This document shows, piece by piece, positions 12,921-25,120 of a stretch of 64,000 bases of DNA. The stretch covers positions 11,699,160 to 11,763,159 of the forward strand of contig JAULJL010000021.1 of assembly GCA_030761205.1 (NCBI GenBank). The letters are read 5' to 3'. Every line of letters begins with the position of its first letter. The first letter of the stretch is position 1. The position numbers and the translations under genes were made by a program. This DNA comes from Fremontodendron californicum. Its lineage: Eukaryota > Streptophyta > Magnoliopsida > Malvales > Malvaceae. A model generated the notes under the pieces. It saw only the letters and a list, made by a program, of their open reading frames with translations, was not told the origin of the DNA and searched no databases.

Positions 12921-13715
12921 ACCCTTTAAACCTCGATTTTACTTGAAAAGGGCCCAATTTTTGGATTTCCTTTTTCCACTGCCTTTGTTGTATATTGAAT
13001 TGGAGTTTGTCCAAAAAGTCCAATTTTTACATCTGAATTCCTCTCTGATTTAGTTTTCCTCTTTTCTCAATATTGAGAATTTTCTCGTTTTTCCTCCAAC
13101 CGACTCTTCCTTAGGATCCACTTCAAATTGGAACTTGAGATATTTTTTTATTTATCCTTTATCAATTGGGGGCTTCAATTTCACCAAATCGGGCCATCTC
13201 TACAGTTTTTCCCAAATTTGTGAATTTCTTATTTATTCGTTAAATCCTTATTTTTCTTTTTCTCTTCCAACCAATTCTTCCTTCAACTCCGCTTCAAAAT
13301 TGGACCTTCCAATATCCATATTTATTGATCTTATTCCATTTGGAACCTCCAATTTCGTCCAATTTGATCGTTTACGCACTTTTTCCCAAATTTGCAAAAT
13401 TAGGTATGCCCCTACATTGAATTTTTGTAATCTGTCTTTCAAACTCTCTATCTTCCGTTGTAGACATCCGATTATCAAAAAAAATTCACCATTATTCAAT
13501 TCAACTTCGAATCTTGACTTTGACTAAGAGTTAACTTTTTAATGGTTGATTTTTCGGAGTTGACTTTTTTTTAGTTGACTTTTTGTGTGGACCTCTGAAA
13601 CAAAGTTTTGGATACCCATCTGTGGAATGGTAGAAGTCTCTTTGCATTTCGAGAAGTTGAAAGGAGAATTTGCCTTGTTTAGGGGGCTCAAACAAAATTA
13701 TGTATCTACAATTGT

Positions 13716-14491
13716 ATTTTTATATTTTTACGTATTATAATCATATTTAAAAATTATATTTATATAAATTTTAATAAGTTAATAATTCGTATTATATAAA
13801 TTTTGAAAAGCGCAGTAGTGTATTCATGTCGTGTTTGTGTTATTTTTATATCGTATGATGTTTTGTTTCATGTTTTAATTATTTTTTTATTATGTTTGCA
13901 TCGTATAATCGTGTCATATTTTAAATTACCGAATCTTAAAAATTCTCACATGAAATGTGTCAACAAAAAAAACTATGAAAGAAAAAGATTGATCCACAAT
14001 CCCCATTTCTAACTTTTAGACCAAGCTCTATCATGTTAAAAAACACAACATAATCATCAATCAAGTCTAAAATCCTTACAAGACGTGACAAAAAATAAAT
14101 CCAAACTCGAAAATTCTTTCAAAAAATACCTAAACCCGATCAAAGTAAAAAAAGAAAACACATGATATAACATGGTTCACGAATAGTTTCTACACCAGCA
14201 GTAAGGAATTAGCTAGACTTGACAATATTGGACACGACATGAAAAAAATAACTAAAAGCACGATACAAACACGACACGACATGAAAAAATAACACGAACA
14301 CGACAAGAATACACGAATGTCTCAAAATCTATATAATACGAATTATTAATGTATCAAAGTTTATATAAATATAAAATATCTTAAACACAATTATTATACG
14401 ACGAATACACGAACATAACACGAATATACAAACTGCCAGGTCTAGAATTAGCTGAGCTTGAAATTGCAATGGTCCGTCAGTGGCCTGCTCC
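13716..14491. other. AT-rich spacer with degenerate dispersed repeat
   Basis: Between the solo LTR and the next gene. From about 14160 to 14440 it carries CACGACATGAAAAAATAA / ACACGAATGTGTC-type sequence, a dispersed family also seen near 15400-16200, 25190-25690 and 35540-36270. No gene is seen. The end nearest 14491 probably includes the 3' UTR of the minus-strand gene. Confidence 0.45.
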
Positions 14492-17400
14492 TTATTCACA
14501 GTTAATGTCATCATCGTTAATTAACTTCACGTAATAGAAACTACCCTTAATTTTGATTGCCCTATTTTCAAGCGGAAACTTTGTCCAACTTGTGGTAAGT
14601 TCGTTGTTTTTACCTATCTTGCCAGTTTTGACCTGCCTCAGCAAGAGATCATTTTTCCCCTTTAGCATCAGATTTTTGCCCTTAAGTTTTTCTATTTTTT
14701 TCACCAAGTCTTCAGTATTTTCCTACAAATTGAAGAGGAAAGATTAATTAAATGAGATAATGTAATGTAATGTCATACAACATATGAACAAAATTGTAAT
14801 CAATTGTACATACAATTAAGAAAGAGAGACTTACTTGAAGTTTTTCATAGTCATTCTCCAACTTGATATTATCCCTTCTCAGATTATTTATCGTTTTTAT
14901 TTGAGTTTCGATAGTTTTCTCGGATTCTGCAAGTACCCTTGTAGCTTTCTCCAATTTTTCCTTTGCCTCCACCGCTTCTTGCTAGATATAAGAAAGGGAT
15001 GAAAATGTTATATTACTACCGTTAAAGTGATGTTATCTCAAATCTGCTAATATTTGTTAAGTCTTGAATTGTATGTGATTTTATATTCAAGTTGAACTTC
15101 ACAATTTATTGTTAATTGATTTTAAATTGGATCCATGCTTAACATGATATCAAAGTTTAGATTCTGTTATGTGATTTTTGCCTTATACTTTTTTTGAGTT
15201 TGCTATGTGATAGATTTTTTTGTCTCCACCTATACGTGATGTGACTTATTAAAATGGTATTATCTAACATCTATTAAGTCTTGGATTGATTGTAATCTTA
15301 TATTCAAGATAGGCCTCTTCACCTATTATCAATTAATTTTAAGTTGAATGCTTAACAACTACTTAGACCTGGTAATCCATGTATCCTGTCATGTTATAAT
15401 CGTATTTAAGGTATTATATATTTATATAAATTTTGACATATTAATAATTTGTGTTATAAATATTTTGATATCTCCGTGTACCTAATCATGTTAACTTTAA
15501 GTGTTTAATTTTATACAAAAGAGAAGTTACCTTTTTTTTGTCTCGAGATCTTTTCTGACATATCCTTTTCTTCTCTCTAATATTATTTTCACTCTTTTCC
15601 TTCTCACCGGCCGGCTGCTCCAGTATACTTGCGTGACCACGTACTCCAAAATCATTAGTCAAAGGTGCAACTGATGAAGCTAGTTGCGAAGTGGGTGCGA
15701 TGGCCTGGTTATGTTCCACTACTCCACCTGCTGCAGGTTGATTTTTATTTTGATTGTATGCATTACGTGATCGATCTTGCAACTCTAAAATGTTCTCTTG
15801 TGAACCTGTACAAACATAAGCAAATAACAAAAGATATATGAGTTTCTATATACAAGTGAGGATTGACCCAAGAACTTGTGGATAGATCTGGTAATTTTGT
15901 ACACAATATAATTACGTAATACGAAAAAAATAATTAAGATACGATATGAAAAAAATAATACGAATATATGAACGTCTCAAAATCTATATAAAACAAATTA
16001 TTAACGTGCTAAAATTTATACAAATATATAACATCTTGATTACGACATGAAAAAAATAACATGAACACGATAAAAATATACGAATGTGTTAAAATATATA
16101 TAACACGAATTATTAACGTGTCAAAATTTATATAAATATATAACATTTTAAATACAATTATAACATAAAAAAATATACGAACATGATACAAATATACAAA
16201 TTATCATATCTAATTATGAAACATTTTTAATGAAATTGAGGCTTTTATTTTTTAGATAGGAATCATTTATTTTTGGATCTTATTTTACGTCACCGTCCAT
16301 CTTTCCAAGAGAAAATGACAGACAAACAATCACGGGCACAAACTTTTAAGGATTTATATTTGATGCACTGTCAGTTTATAAGTCTATACATTGACAGTTA
16401 TGATGCCATATGTTAGAAGTTAAGTTGTAAGGTTTAGAGTTAGGGATGAGGGGTTAGGGTTAGGGGATAGTTTTTTAATGAAGTGTCATTATAGAATTCA
16501 CTATCAGTGTATAAATCTATACACTGACAGTGCATCAATTACAAACCTAATTTTTAAAGCGTAAAGGTTTTACTTGAATTGAAAAAATTACAATTAAGGG
16601 GTGATGAAATGTACACATTTTATTATAATTTTTTTTAAATAACTATTAATTGATGTAATGATTTATTTATTAATTTTGTTACTAATTATTAATAATATAA
16701 TTGTTACTAATTATTAAATGTAATAAAAATTAATTAATAAACAAAAAATGCCCTTCAAGGTAAAATGTGCAACATTATATATGTTCGAAACTTATTTTCA
16801 GTTATCAATTTAATTTATTTCAATGTTAAAATAAATTAATTCAATTAAAGTTAGACTTGTTTATGGATAAATTACTAACTCGGGTTGGTTGGAGTAGTAA
16901 GTGACTTCAGTCTGCAATATGAGGATAAAGATTCGAGTTTTGGGAGTCACCAATGTTGGGAGGGCTTTTACCATCATGTTTCTCGGTCCGAATAAGGATT
17001 AGTCTTCCATCAACCATAAAATGGATATGGAGGACACCCTGGATTTTGACCAAAAAAATAATAATTTTATATGTATATTTCAAAAAAAGTTTAAATAAAA
17101 AGATAAAAGTTGTTAAATTGAATTTTATTTTAATAATATTATATGAACTTTTATGTATATTTTAGGAATTAATTTATATATTTATTGAACCTTAAAGAAT
17201 TATAAAAAAAAAAAAACTATTATCTTATGCATTTAGCGAAATTATTATTTTAATATATTGATTCGAGTTAAAACTGTAAAATTTTATTAATTCATCAAAA
17301 TTACTAAATTTTCAAATATTTATTTATTACGGAATGATATAATAAGTTCGGAGTTTATAATTACTTCAAGGTTGTACCTAGACCTGCTCATGAATCAGGC

Positions 17401-20400
17401 CGAGTCATGAACCGAAAATTTTTTTATATCTTATCCAGGCCCTGTCTCGGGCGAGCCAGGGCAGGCCTGCGAACCCAGTTTATTATTTAAATAACATTAA
17501 AAAATTAAAAAATTAATTTTTATATTAATATTAATATTTTTATAATTAAATTTAAATTTAAATAAAATTTTTTATTATTATTTAATTAATAGTAATTCGG
17601 GGCTGGACTGACCCGAATAAAAAAAAATTCTGCTTAAATCCGATCCAATACGCGTCGATCTATCAGGCCGAACTGACTATCCGATCCTTGAACAGATGTA
17701 GTTGTACCTGGGGAAAGCTGCAAAACGGGTCCGATTGAATGGCAATCCTCCACTTGTTCAATTGCTCCAGGTCGCTGGTTTTGTTGATTGTCTGCTAACC
17801 AATTGTTAATTTAATTACATCTATGAATCGAGAAAACAGTAGAATCTTTCTATGAGGCTGTTAAAAAGATATAAGAAATAGAGCTGGAAGATCCTGTACA
17901 AAGATATATAAGAAATGGTGAAATAGAAAGAAAGAAAAAAAACTGGATTTTTTTTTCTTTCAAGAATGACCAAAAAATTACGCACCTTATTTATTTTTAT
18001 TTTTTTCGAAACATAACTTTTTTTTTTCTTGCACATCTCAAAGAAATTTATTGGATGTGCTTGCTACCAATTAAGGGTGAAAATATATAATATACCTGAA
18101 GCAAGCTGCAAGGCGGGGTATATCGCCTGGTTATGCTCCACTCCACTACTTGTTATAGGTTGATTTATTTGTTGAAAATCTACTAAACCCTCGAATAGAT
18201 CTAGAGATCGGGAAGCAGTGAAATTCTCTCGTCGTGAAGCTGTAAAAAAATATATGAGTTCCATAATCAATATAATGGAATTTAATGGATATTATATGCT
18301 CAATGATCATCAGTATCGGAGTTTATAATTACTCCAAGGTTTGTACCTGAAGAAAGCTGCAAGGTGGGTCCGCTTGAATGGAAATCCCCCAGTTGTTCAA
18401 TTGCTCCAGGTCGCTGGTTTTGTTGATAGTCTGCAAACCAATTGTTAATTTAATTACATCTATGAATCGAGAAAACAGTAGAATCTTTCTTTTCTATGAG
18501 AGGCTGTAAAAAATATATAAGAAATATAGTTGGAAGATCATATACAAAGATATATAAGAAATGGTGAAATGGAAAAAAACTGGATTTTTCATATATATAT
18601 ATATTATGAGTTCGAATTTCGACATCTACAATCCCTTTCATTTGTTTCAGGTTACAAAGTAGGAAAAAAAAAAAAAAAAAACTAAAATCTTCCTCATGAG
18701 ACGTATATGAAGAAATTTATTGTATATATATGATATGCGAAGCAAAATTTTCAACACTATACTCGATCCTATGGTAGTATTTGGTATCGTTTTTAAGGTC
18801 ACAGTGCTGATTTAATTTATCATGGTGATAAGATCATTAAGGTGATGTTTGGTATGGGGTGATCACTTCAAAAACCATAGTGATTTACTCATAATGAATA
18901 GATCATTATGTTTGGTAAGTACTCAGTGATCCTATCACTACACATGATGAATAGACCACTATGTTTGGTAAGTATTCAGTGATCCTACGTGACAGTAATC
19001 TTGGATCAACGAGAGTGATCAAATCATTGGCTTGGAAGTGATCTAATTCACATCCAAAAGGTGAAAAACTTTTATCACCAAGGTGAAATGACACGTAATA
19101 TGTGAATTTAAAATTTATTTTCTCTCAAAATTATATTTATTTAATAAATTTTTATATTTTCAAACTAATATTCATTTACCAAGTTCAAAAAATAAATTTA
19201 GTGCTAATTTTTTTTAAAAAAAATGCTATATATATAATAAATCTTTTTGCTTTCTTTAATTATGACTTTAATAGATATAAGTGTTATTTTCTAATTCAAA
19301 TATTTTTTTACATAATTTATATTATAAATATTAGTTTAGATATCAATAAATATATTTGTTAATTTTATAATTAATAATACCTAACAATATGCATGATTAT
19401 TTTGGTACTTTTGAACAAAATAATATTTTGTTTTTAGTAACATAAAACACGATGATTTTTTTTTCAAAATTAATAATTATTAACCAAACAAAGTGATTAC
19501 AAATTAGGAGCGATAAGATCACCCTAGTCATGATCACCTAGATGATTAAATTACCACAATGATATTAAAAATGATATCAAACACTACATAAGATGATTTG
19601 ATTGCTAGTGATCTTAAATTAGTATGTTTGGTATAATATTTTAGATCATTGGTGATCTTAAATCACTATGTTTGGTATTGCATAAAAAAGATTACTGAAT
19701 ATATAACATCCAAAATAAAAATAATAAGATTATTTAATTAAAGCAACAATTTTATTTTTTATTGAATGAACAATCTATATACTAAGAATTTATTGTTCTA
19801 TAAAAAATTATATACTATGAACTAGTATTGATGAGTATAATTCAAAGTTATTAAATATTAATATCTAATGATCACATAAGTTGTCTTGTATAAAATGATT
19901 AAAAAATAGAGATTTTTAATCATATTAACAATAAAAATAAAAAAAATTTGTAAAGAAACATATGACATATGTTGATAGCCATCAATTCGAGGATAAATTT
20001 GTTTTAAGATAATTTTGAATATCATTATCCCTCAATGATAAAATTTTCTTACTCTTTTGGATTGGATTCAGATCTCTCTACAATGTGGTGATCTAATCAC
20101 TCTCGGTGATCTAAGATCACAGCCACGTAAGATTCTTAAGTTACTATCAAACACGGTGATATAATCACAATAATTAAATCACTTTCGATTTTTAAAAAAT
20201 CATCCCGTATTAAACACCACTTTTAGGTTTATAAATTACTTTTCTTAGGTTTATAAATTACTCAATTTTTTTACATATATTTTTTTTCATCCACATCTCA
20301 AAGAAATTTATTGGATATGCTTGCTCCCAATTAAGAGTGAAGATATATAATATACCCGAAGCTAGCTGCAAGGTGGGATCTATAGCCTGGTTATGCTGCT

Positions 20401-22768
20401 GCATTCCACTTGTGCTAGGTTGATTGTTTTGTTGAATTTCTGAACCTTGAAATAGATCTGGATATTGGGAAAGGAAAGCTTTACAAAAAGATATGAGCTC
20501 CACAATTAATATAATGGAATTTATTGGATATTATAATTTATATTATATATGATCAATATCGGAGTTTATAATTACTCCAAGGCAGGAATTTAAATTGCGG
20601 TCGCTTTTTTAATCGCGATTATTGCAATTGCGGACGTAACAAATGCTATCACGATCATCGCGGTCGTGAATTTTTATTTTTTTTTAATTTTACACAATTT
20701 AATGTAGAACATAAAAATTATAGTTATAATCATAAAAATTCATTTTTTAATAATTTTTAAAGTATTTTACGACATTATGATTTTTTTTAATTGATTTAAC
20801 AATTTTTATGAAGTTCATGAACATAAATATTATAAATATATATAATGAAATATATTTTTTAATTTTAAATTATTTAAATAATTCATAAAATAAAATTTAT
20901 TTTTATATATGTAAATATAAATTTCCCTAACAACATTAAAATGAATATACAAATAAATACATAAAAAAAAATAAAGGCTAATTTTATACCCATTATAACT
21001 TCTTCTTTTTTTCTTTTTTCTCCTTCTCTCCTCCCTTTCTTTCTTTCTTCTCCCACCCCCCTCAAAACGAGCGTTACAGCATTGTATAAATTTCATAAAA
21101 AAAATTTATTTCATTTTTTCAATTTCTCTCTCTATCTTCTCTCAAATCTCAATCCTCTCCCTCTCTCTTTATTTTCTCATTATCAAAATTCCAGGCCCCC
21201 TCTTAAATTCAGATTTCGGCGTGTTGCCGCCACGCCGGCCACCATCTGCCGCCACTGGCCGCCGTCTTCCTGTATCTTTTTACTCCAATTTTTTAGCTCC
21301 GAACTCCCCTCCCCTCTTCTTCACGCTACCAGATTGGTTTTTTAAAAAAAAGAAAGCATTGAGAAGCCTAGATCTACAAACCAAATCGCGACTTCCACTC
21401 CCAAAAAGTTCTACTTCCACCGCTCCAAACAAAACCCTCTCTTAGTATGTTGTTTTTCGTCCCTTACTATCTCTCTCTCCACCAAATTTCGAGTCTAAAA
21501 GCTCTCTAAAATTGCTTGAGACCGATTCTCCCTCTTATTTTTTTTTTTTAAATTTCAACCTCTTTTCAGTGGATTTTTCTAAGCTTGTTCTAGGTTGATT
21601 GTTTTGTTGAATTTCTGAACCTTGAAATAGATCTAGATATTGGGAAGCAGTGATATTCTCTCGTTGTAAAGCTTTACAAAAAGATATGAGTTCCACAATT
21701 AATATAATGGAATTTATTGGATATGATAATTTATATGGTATATGATACAGTATTGGAGTTTATAATTACTCCAAGTCAAGGTTGTACCTGAAGAAAGCTG
21801 CAAGGTGGATCCGATTGAATGGTAATCTTCCACTTGTTCATCATTTGCTCCAGGTCGCTGGTTTCGTTGATTGTCTACAAAACAATTGTTAAATTATTGG
21901 GAAAATATGAAAAACATGCAGTGCACAGTAAAATTATTGTGAAATGGTATAATGAATAAAAGTTATTTGAAAAAGAGAAATGAATAATTAAAAATTATTA
22001 TAAAAGATATTGTAAAGACAAAATTACCCTTCATGAAAAACTTATTTTTCCTTTTTCTTTCATCAAGGAAATATTATTTTTTAAAAATTTTAATTGAAAA
22101 TAAATTTAAAAAATAAAATATTTAAATATATATTTTTTAAAAATTTTAAAAAATTTTAAAAAATAAAGAAAAATTAATTTTAGGCATATTATTTTTATTT
22201 TTTTAAATTTTTTAATTAAAAAAAGTAAATAAAAAATTTAAAAATTTATTTTTTAAAATTAAAAAGTTTTTATTTTCAGAATATTTATTTTTTAATTAAA
22301 AAGTAAATTAAAAAATAAAAGAAAAAGAGAGGAGAAAATGTTTTTATCAAGGATAATTTTATCTTTACAATATCCTTTTTAACAATTTTTAATTATTCAT
22401 TTCTCTTTTTCAAATAATTTTTATTCATTATACCATTTCACAAATATTCTACTGTGCACTGCATGTTTTTCATATTTTCCCTAAATTATTTAGATCTATG
22501 AACCAGGAAACAATAGAGGATGAGGAGGAGACTGAATTGACAGAAGAAATAAAAACTCTAAGCTCTAAGCGGGAGAATTCTGCTTTTCAGATACTGTAAG
22601 ACAACATTATGATGACGCAAAAATTGAGTTTAGACTAAATGATTGAGGCTTGCCATAATTGTCAAAAACTGTTGGAGTGAGTTGCAACAGGTTTTCGTGA
22701 TCGCTAACGTCGTTATCCCAAAGGACATTTGGCATATCCCCAAGCCATAATAAGTTATCAAAATCCAT
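14492..22768 (-). CDS. Unrecognised gene: tandem exon cassettes plus bZIP-like basic/coiled-coil end
   Basis: Proposed exons, minus strand 5' to 3': 22768-22636, 21874-21788, 20478-20356, 18430-18347, 18239-18096, 17791-17708, 15805-15531, 14981-14835, 14722-14492. Every junction is GT-AG and in phase (phase 1 up to exon 7, then phase 0), giving 1308 nt or 435 aa. Exon 1 starts MDFDNLLWLGDMPN, acidic. Exons 2, 4 and 6 are copies of one cassette (core NQRPGA.E, ending LQLSSG); exons 3, 5 and the start of 7 are copies of another (core NQP..SG..HNQAI.P..QLAS). Exon 7 ends REKKRICQKRSRDKKK, which aligns with a bZIP basic region except that the invariant Asn is Lys. Exons 8-9 have Leu/Ile heptads and a Lys-rich tail. 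A nuclear DNA-binding or dimerising role is inferred. I do not recognise the family. Exon use is uncertain, and a pseudogene is possible. Confidence 0.6.
16344..16558. mobile_element. MITE with long inverted termini in an intron
   Basis: The left arm contains TGATGCACTGTCAG (16361-16374) and the right arm its near-perfect reverse complement CTGACAGTGCATCA (16524-16537). Each is embedded in ~40-50 bp of inverted similarity (TATAAGTCTATACA against its complement). The loop holds GGGTTAGGGTTAGGGG. It lies in the intron between exons 6 and 7 of the minus-strand gene. The target duplication is not clear. Confidence 0.6.
17379..17700. mobile_element. hAT-type MITE abutting an exon; target duplication covers the 5' splice site
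   Basis: Starts TAGACCTGCTCATGAATCAGG and ends AACAGATGTA; the ends are imperfect inverted repeats. It is flanked by perfect 8-bp copies of GTTGTACC at 17371-17378 and 17701-17708. On the minus strand the right copy reads G|GTACAAC, the last base of an exon plus its 5' splice site, so the insertion duplicated the splice donor and left one copy beside the exon. Confidence 0.8.
18780..20220. repeat. Dispersed repeat with GTTTGGTA and GATCAC motifs (probable non-autonomous element)
   Basis: The left part reads AGTATTTGGTATCGTTTTTAAG and the right part ends near CCCGTATTAAACACCACTTTT, a weak inverted similarity. Between them are many short (A/T)TGTTTGGTA and TGATCAC words and an AT-rich core. 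No coding frame is seen. It lies in one intron of the minus-strand gene. Boundaries are approximate, and it may be more than one element. Confidence 0.45.
20583..21587. other. Foreign block interrupting the duplicated exon region
   Basis: The surrounding exon-cassette repeat is collinear up to about 20581 (ATTACTCCAAG) and resumes at about 21588 part-way into a cassette-B exon copy. The block starts with a GCGGTCGC / ATCGCGATTATTGC-rich segment, then an AT-rich stretch. It then has a CT-rich tract (21110-21180) and a GC-rich segment (21210-21290) that looks like a gene 5' leader and N-terminus (Arg/Pro/Ala-rich frames). No complete gene or recognisable domain is seen. A chimeric transposon with a captured gene fragment is one explanation. 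Confidence 0.4.
21588..21671 (-). pseudogene. Truncated cassette-B exon copy
   Basis: The minus strand reads in frame as LQRENITASQYLDLFQG, then SEIQQNNQPRTS, clearly homologous to the exon at 18239-18096 and to 20478-20356. Its 3' half and splice donor are missing because the block 20583-21587 replaces them. An AG acceptor is present at the 5' side (exon would start at 21671), but no donor follows, so I left it out of the gene model. Confidence 0.65.
21899..22481. mobile_element. Mutator-type MITE, 583 bp, 9-bp target-site duplication
   Basis: Begins GGGAAAATATG and ends CATATTTTCCC, with inverted similarity extending about 120 bp inward (GCAGTGCAC near one end, GTGCACTGC near the other). 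It is flanked by perfect 9-bp copies of TAAATTATT at 21890-21898 and 22482-22490. Length and target duplication fit a Mutator-like MITE. It sits in the first intron of the minus-strand gene; its edge is 25 nt from the 3' splice site of the next exon. Confidence 0.85.
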
Positions 22769-23053
22769 GACAGGACGTGAAAATTTCTAAGCTTGTGAAG
22801 AATCACACTTAGGACTGTTTTTCTATGGAAGATGGAAAAGAGGAAGTCCAAAAAAGAAATGGGCAATCTTTAGAACAAAGTGTTATATTATATATATAAA
22901 CGTGTTCATGAGTTAGATTATTTTAATTGAAAAGATTAGTTTAATTTGAATAAAAAATTAAAATCTATTAAATAAGTTAGACAAAAAATTTAGGTTCTTT
23001 TAAAATTTGAGCCGATCTTCTATAAATATTTTAAAACTTAAACCCTGCTAATG

Positions 23054-23094
<41 letters not shown>

Positions 23095-23149
23095 AGGATA
23101 ACATTTAAGAGATAATTGGACCGTTTAGAATAAACACATATGTTGTTAT
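22769..23149 (-). promoter_or_regulatory. Probable promoter region of the minus-strand cassette gene
   Basis: On the minus strand a TATATATATAATATAA run near 22887-22900 lies about 120 bp upstream of the proposed ATG at 22768 and could serve as a TATA box. Farther out is a perfect (TA)19 microsatellite at 23055-23092. No further element is recognised. Confidence 0.3.
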
Positions 23150-23441
23150 TAGATCTGTTTAAGGGTCGGGTAGTCCGTCCGATCCGTATTGGGTTGAGTT
23201 TGAGCAGGATTTTTAGTAATCTTAGATGGCCCGACTTGATTCGGATCACTAGTCAAATAATAAAAAATTAATTTTTTATTTAAATTTAATTACAAAATAT
23301 AAAAATAAAAATAACTTTTTAAATTTTTAAATTTTTTAAATATAATTTGAATAGTAATATGAGCTGGCGAACCCACCCAAATTCGAGCTTGGGTAAAATA
23401 AAAAAAAAATCAAACAGCGACCCGATTCATGAGCAAATCTA
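23150..23441. mobile_element. hAT-type MITE, TAGACCTG family
   Basis: Starts TAGATCTGTTTAAGGGTCGGG and ends CGACCCGATTCATGAGCAAATCTA-type sequence, an inverted terminal repeat. Flanks GTTGTTAT and ATTGTTAC match at 6 of 8 positions, an aged 8-bp target duplication. Confidence 0.6.
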
Positions 23442-25120
23442 ATTGTTACTATCTTACAATAATATAATTTAAATCCAACTAAATAATTCAAGCCATGAAG
23501 AAATCTAACTATATAATACTTCTAAATATTGAAGGGAAAAAAAAAAAAAAAAAAAAAAAAAACACTCTCACTTCACCTTGGTTTTTTTTTTTTTTTTTCT
23601 AAAGTTTCTATTTTGTGTGCCATATCTCTTAAGTCTTCCAAGTCTTCCACCCACTTGACCTAGGAAAAGTACATTAAAATTAAGGCAACAAATTCTAGAA
23701 TGGTCGTTGATTCCGGCTATTAGGGAGGGTCATATAATATATTTTTTTGTCAAACATTTGAATTCTTGACGACTTTTTTCATGCATTTTTAGATTTTTTT
23801 AATTTTTTTTGGATTTTAAATCTTGACTTAGATATCTTGCTGGTATCGCGTGGATTCTCGTCATTCATGTATTACTTCCGAGAGAAATCGCTCGGCTTCG
23901 CAAGCTCAGTGAGGAATATCCTCGTTGTTTGCAATACCTTAGTCGATGTAGAGACACTAAATCTGTTTAACGGTCGGATGAAAGATTCGATCTGTATTGA
24001 ATCAAATTTGAACATAAATATTCTTAATTCAAGTAGGTTAGTCCTAATCCAAATTATTTTTTAATAATAAAATATATTTTTTAATTATAAAATATATATT
24101 AAATATAAAAATAAATTTTTAATATTTTTTTAAACAGTGAAACCGGATTTCGAGCTTGTCCGGACCGAGCTTAGGTAAAGAATTTCAAAAAATTCGAGTC
24201 TCGGCCCGGCCCATGAATATTTCTAGTCAACACTCTTCCCATTTTAATGGATGCTCGTTTGTCGGTTCAATTAAAATCGTAATCGAATAGTTATCAATCA
24301 AATTACTATTTTTTATCATTAATCGAATTAAATCATAGAAAATTTAATATTAATCAAACCAAAAATATTTAATTAATTCGTTCGATTAACCGAATTAATC
24401 AAATTTTAACTATTCTATTTTCAATAAATTAAAATTACATCTTAAATCTTAAATTTTTAATTTTTCATAAGTCAAATAAATATAATTATTCATCAAATAT
24501 TTAAATATCAAACATAAGTAAAAAGTTCATCTTCAACAACATAAAACTTAAAACAACTTAGATAAAACTATCAAATTTATAATTTACCAAAGGAAATTCA
24601 CTTAATCATAAAAAATCCTAAAAGGAGAACTATTCACCTAAGAACTAATTAAATCAAAGACCTGATTTCAAATTTCAAATTTTAATAAAAACTAAAACAA
24701 AAATCTTTCTCTTTCTTTTTTGCTACCGACTAAAATTATTATTTCATATAAACCTAATTCTACATACTAAAATATCTTGATGCTAGCATTTTTAATATTT
24801 TAACCTAAATCGTTAGGGTCTTTCTGAAAAAAAAAAATTATCTAATTTATAATTGTATATTCTTTTTTCCATCTTGAATATTTTTATGAAATATATAATT
24901 AAATTCCTGTTAGGATTTTAAATTCCTCATCATTACTCTTGAAAATAGTTATTAGGCCAAATTTACCAATAACCTTTTTCTTCAACTCTGAATTTGATCA
25001 AGAATTGACTGTTGTTTATAAAGCCTAAATAAAACATGAGAATTCAGATAAAAAGCGTTGCTAACTACCATATATAGATGAGAACTCGTCCAAGTTCCCA
25101 TTCTTCATGTAATAAAAGAA

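Larger units (their letters stand above)
8734..13710. mobile_element. Solo LTR, 4977 bp, with 5-bp target-site duplication
   Basis: The element begins TGTCAAAGCC and ends GTATCTACA, so it has TG...CA ends. It is flanked by ATTGT on both sides (8729-8733 and 13711-13715). There is no primer-binding site, gag-pol or second LTR, so it is a solo LTR left by LTR-LTR recombination. The body is collinear with LTR copy 1. A TATATAAAACGG block near 9027 matches GTATAAAA blocks in copy 1 and could be an LTR promoter element (inference). All reading frames inside are minisatellite or AT-rich frames, not genes. Confidence 0.85.

Noticed and set aside
16440..16475. Interstitial telomere tract (GGGTTAGGG words)
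   Set aside because: Only two or three degenerate words of TTAGGG type rather than the plant TTTAGGG, located in the loop of a MITE.
21082..21445. Frames with Ala/Arg/Pro-rich peptide near 21220-21345
   Set aside because: GC-rich segment looks gene-derived but has no domain, and the frames overlap each other; treated as part of a chimeric block.
22630..22866. 78-codon minus-strand frame starting MPISFLDFLF
   Set aside because: A different frame in the same place gives MDFDNLLWLGDMPN with a phase-1 donor that joins the cassette exons, which is the better model.
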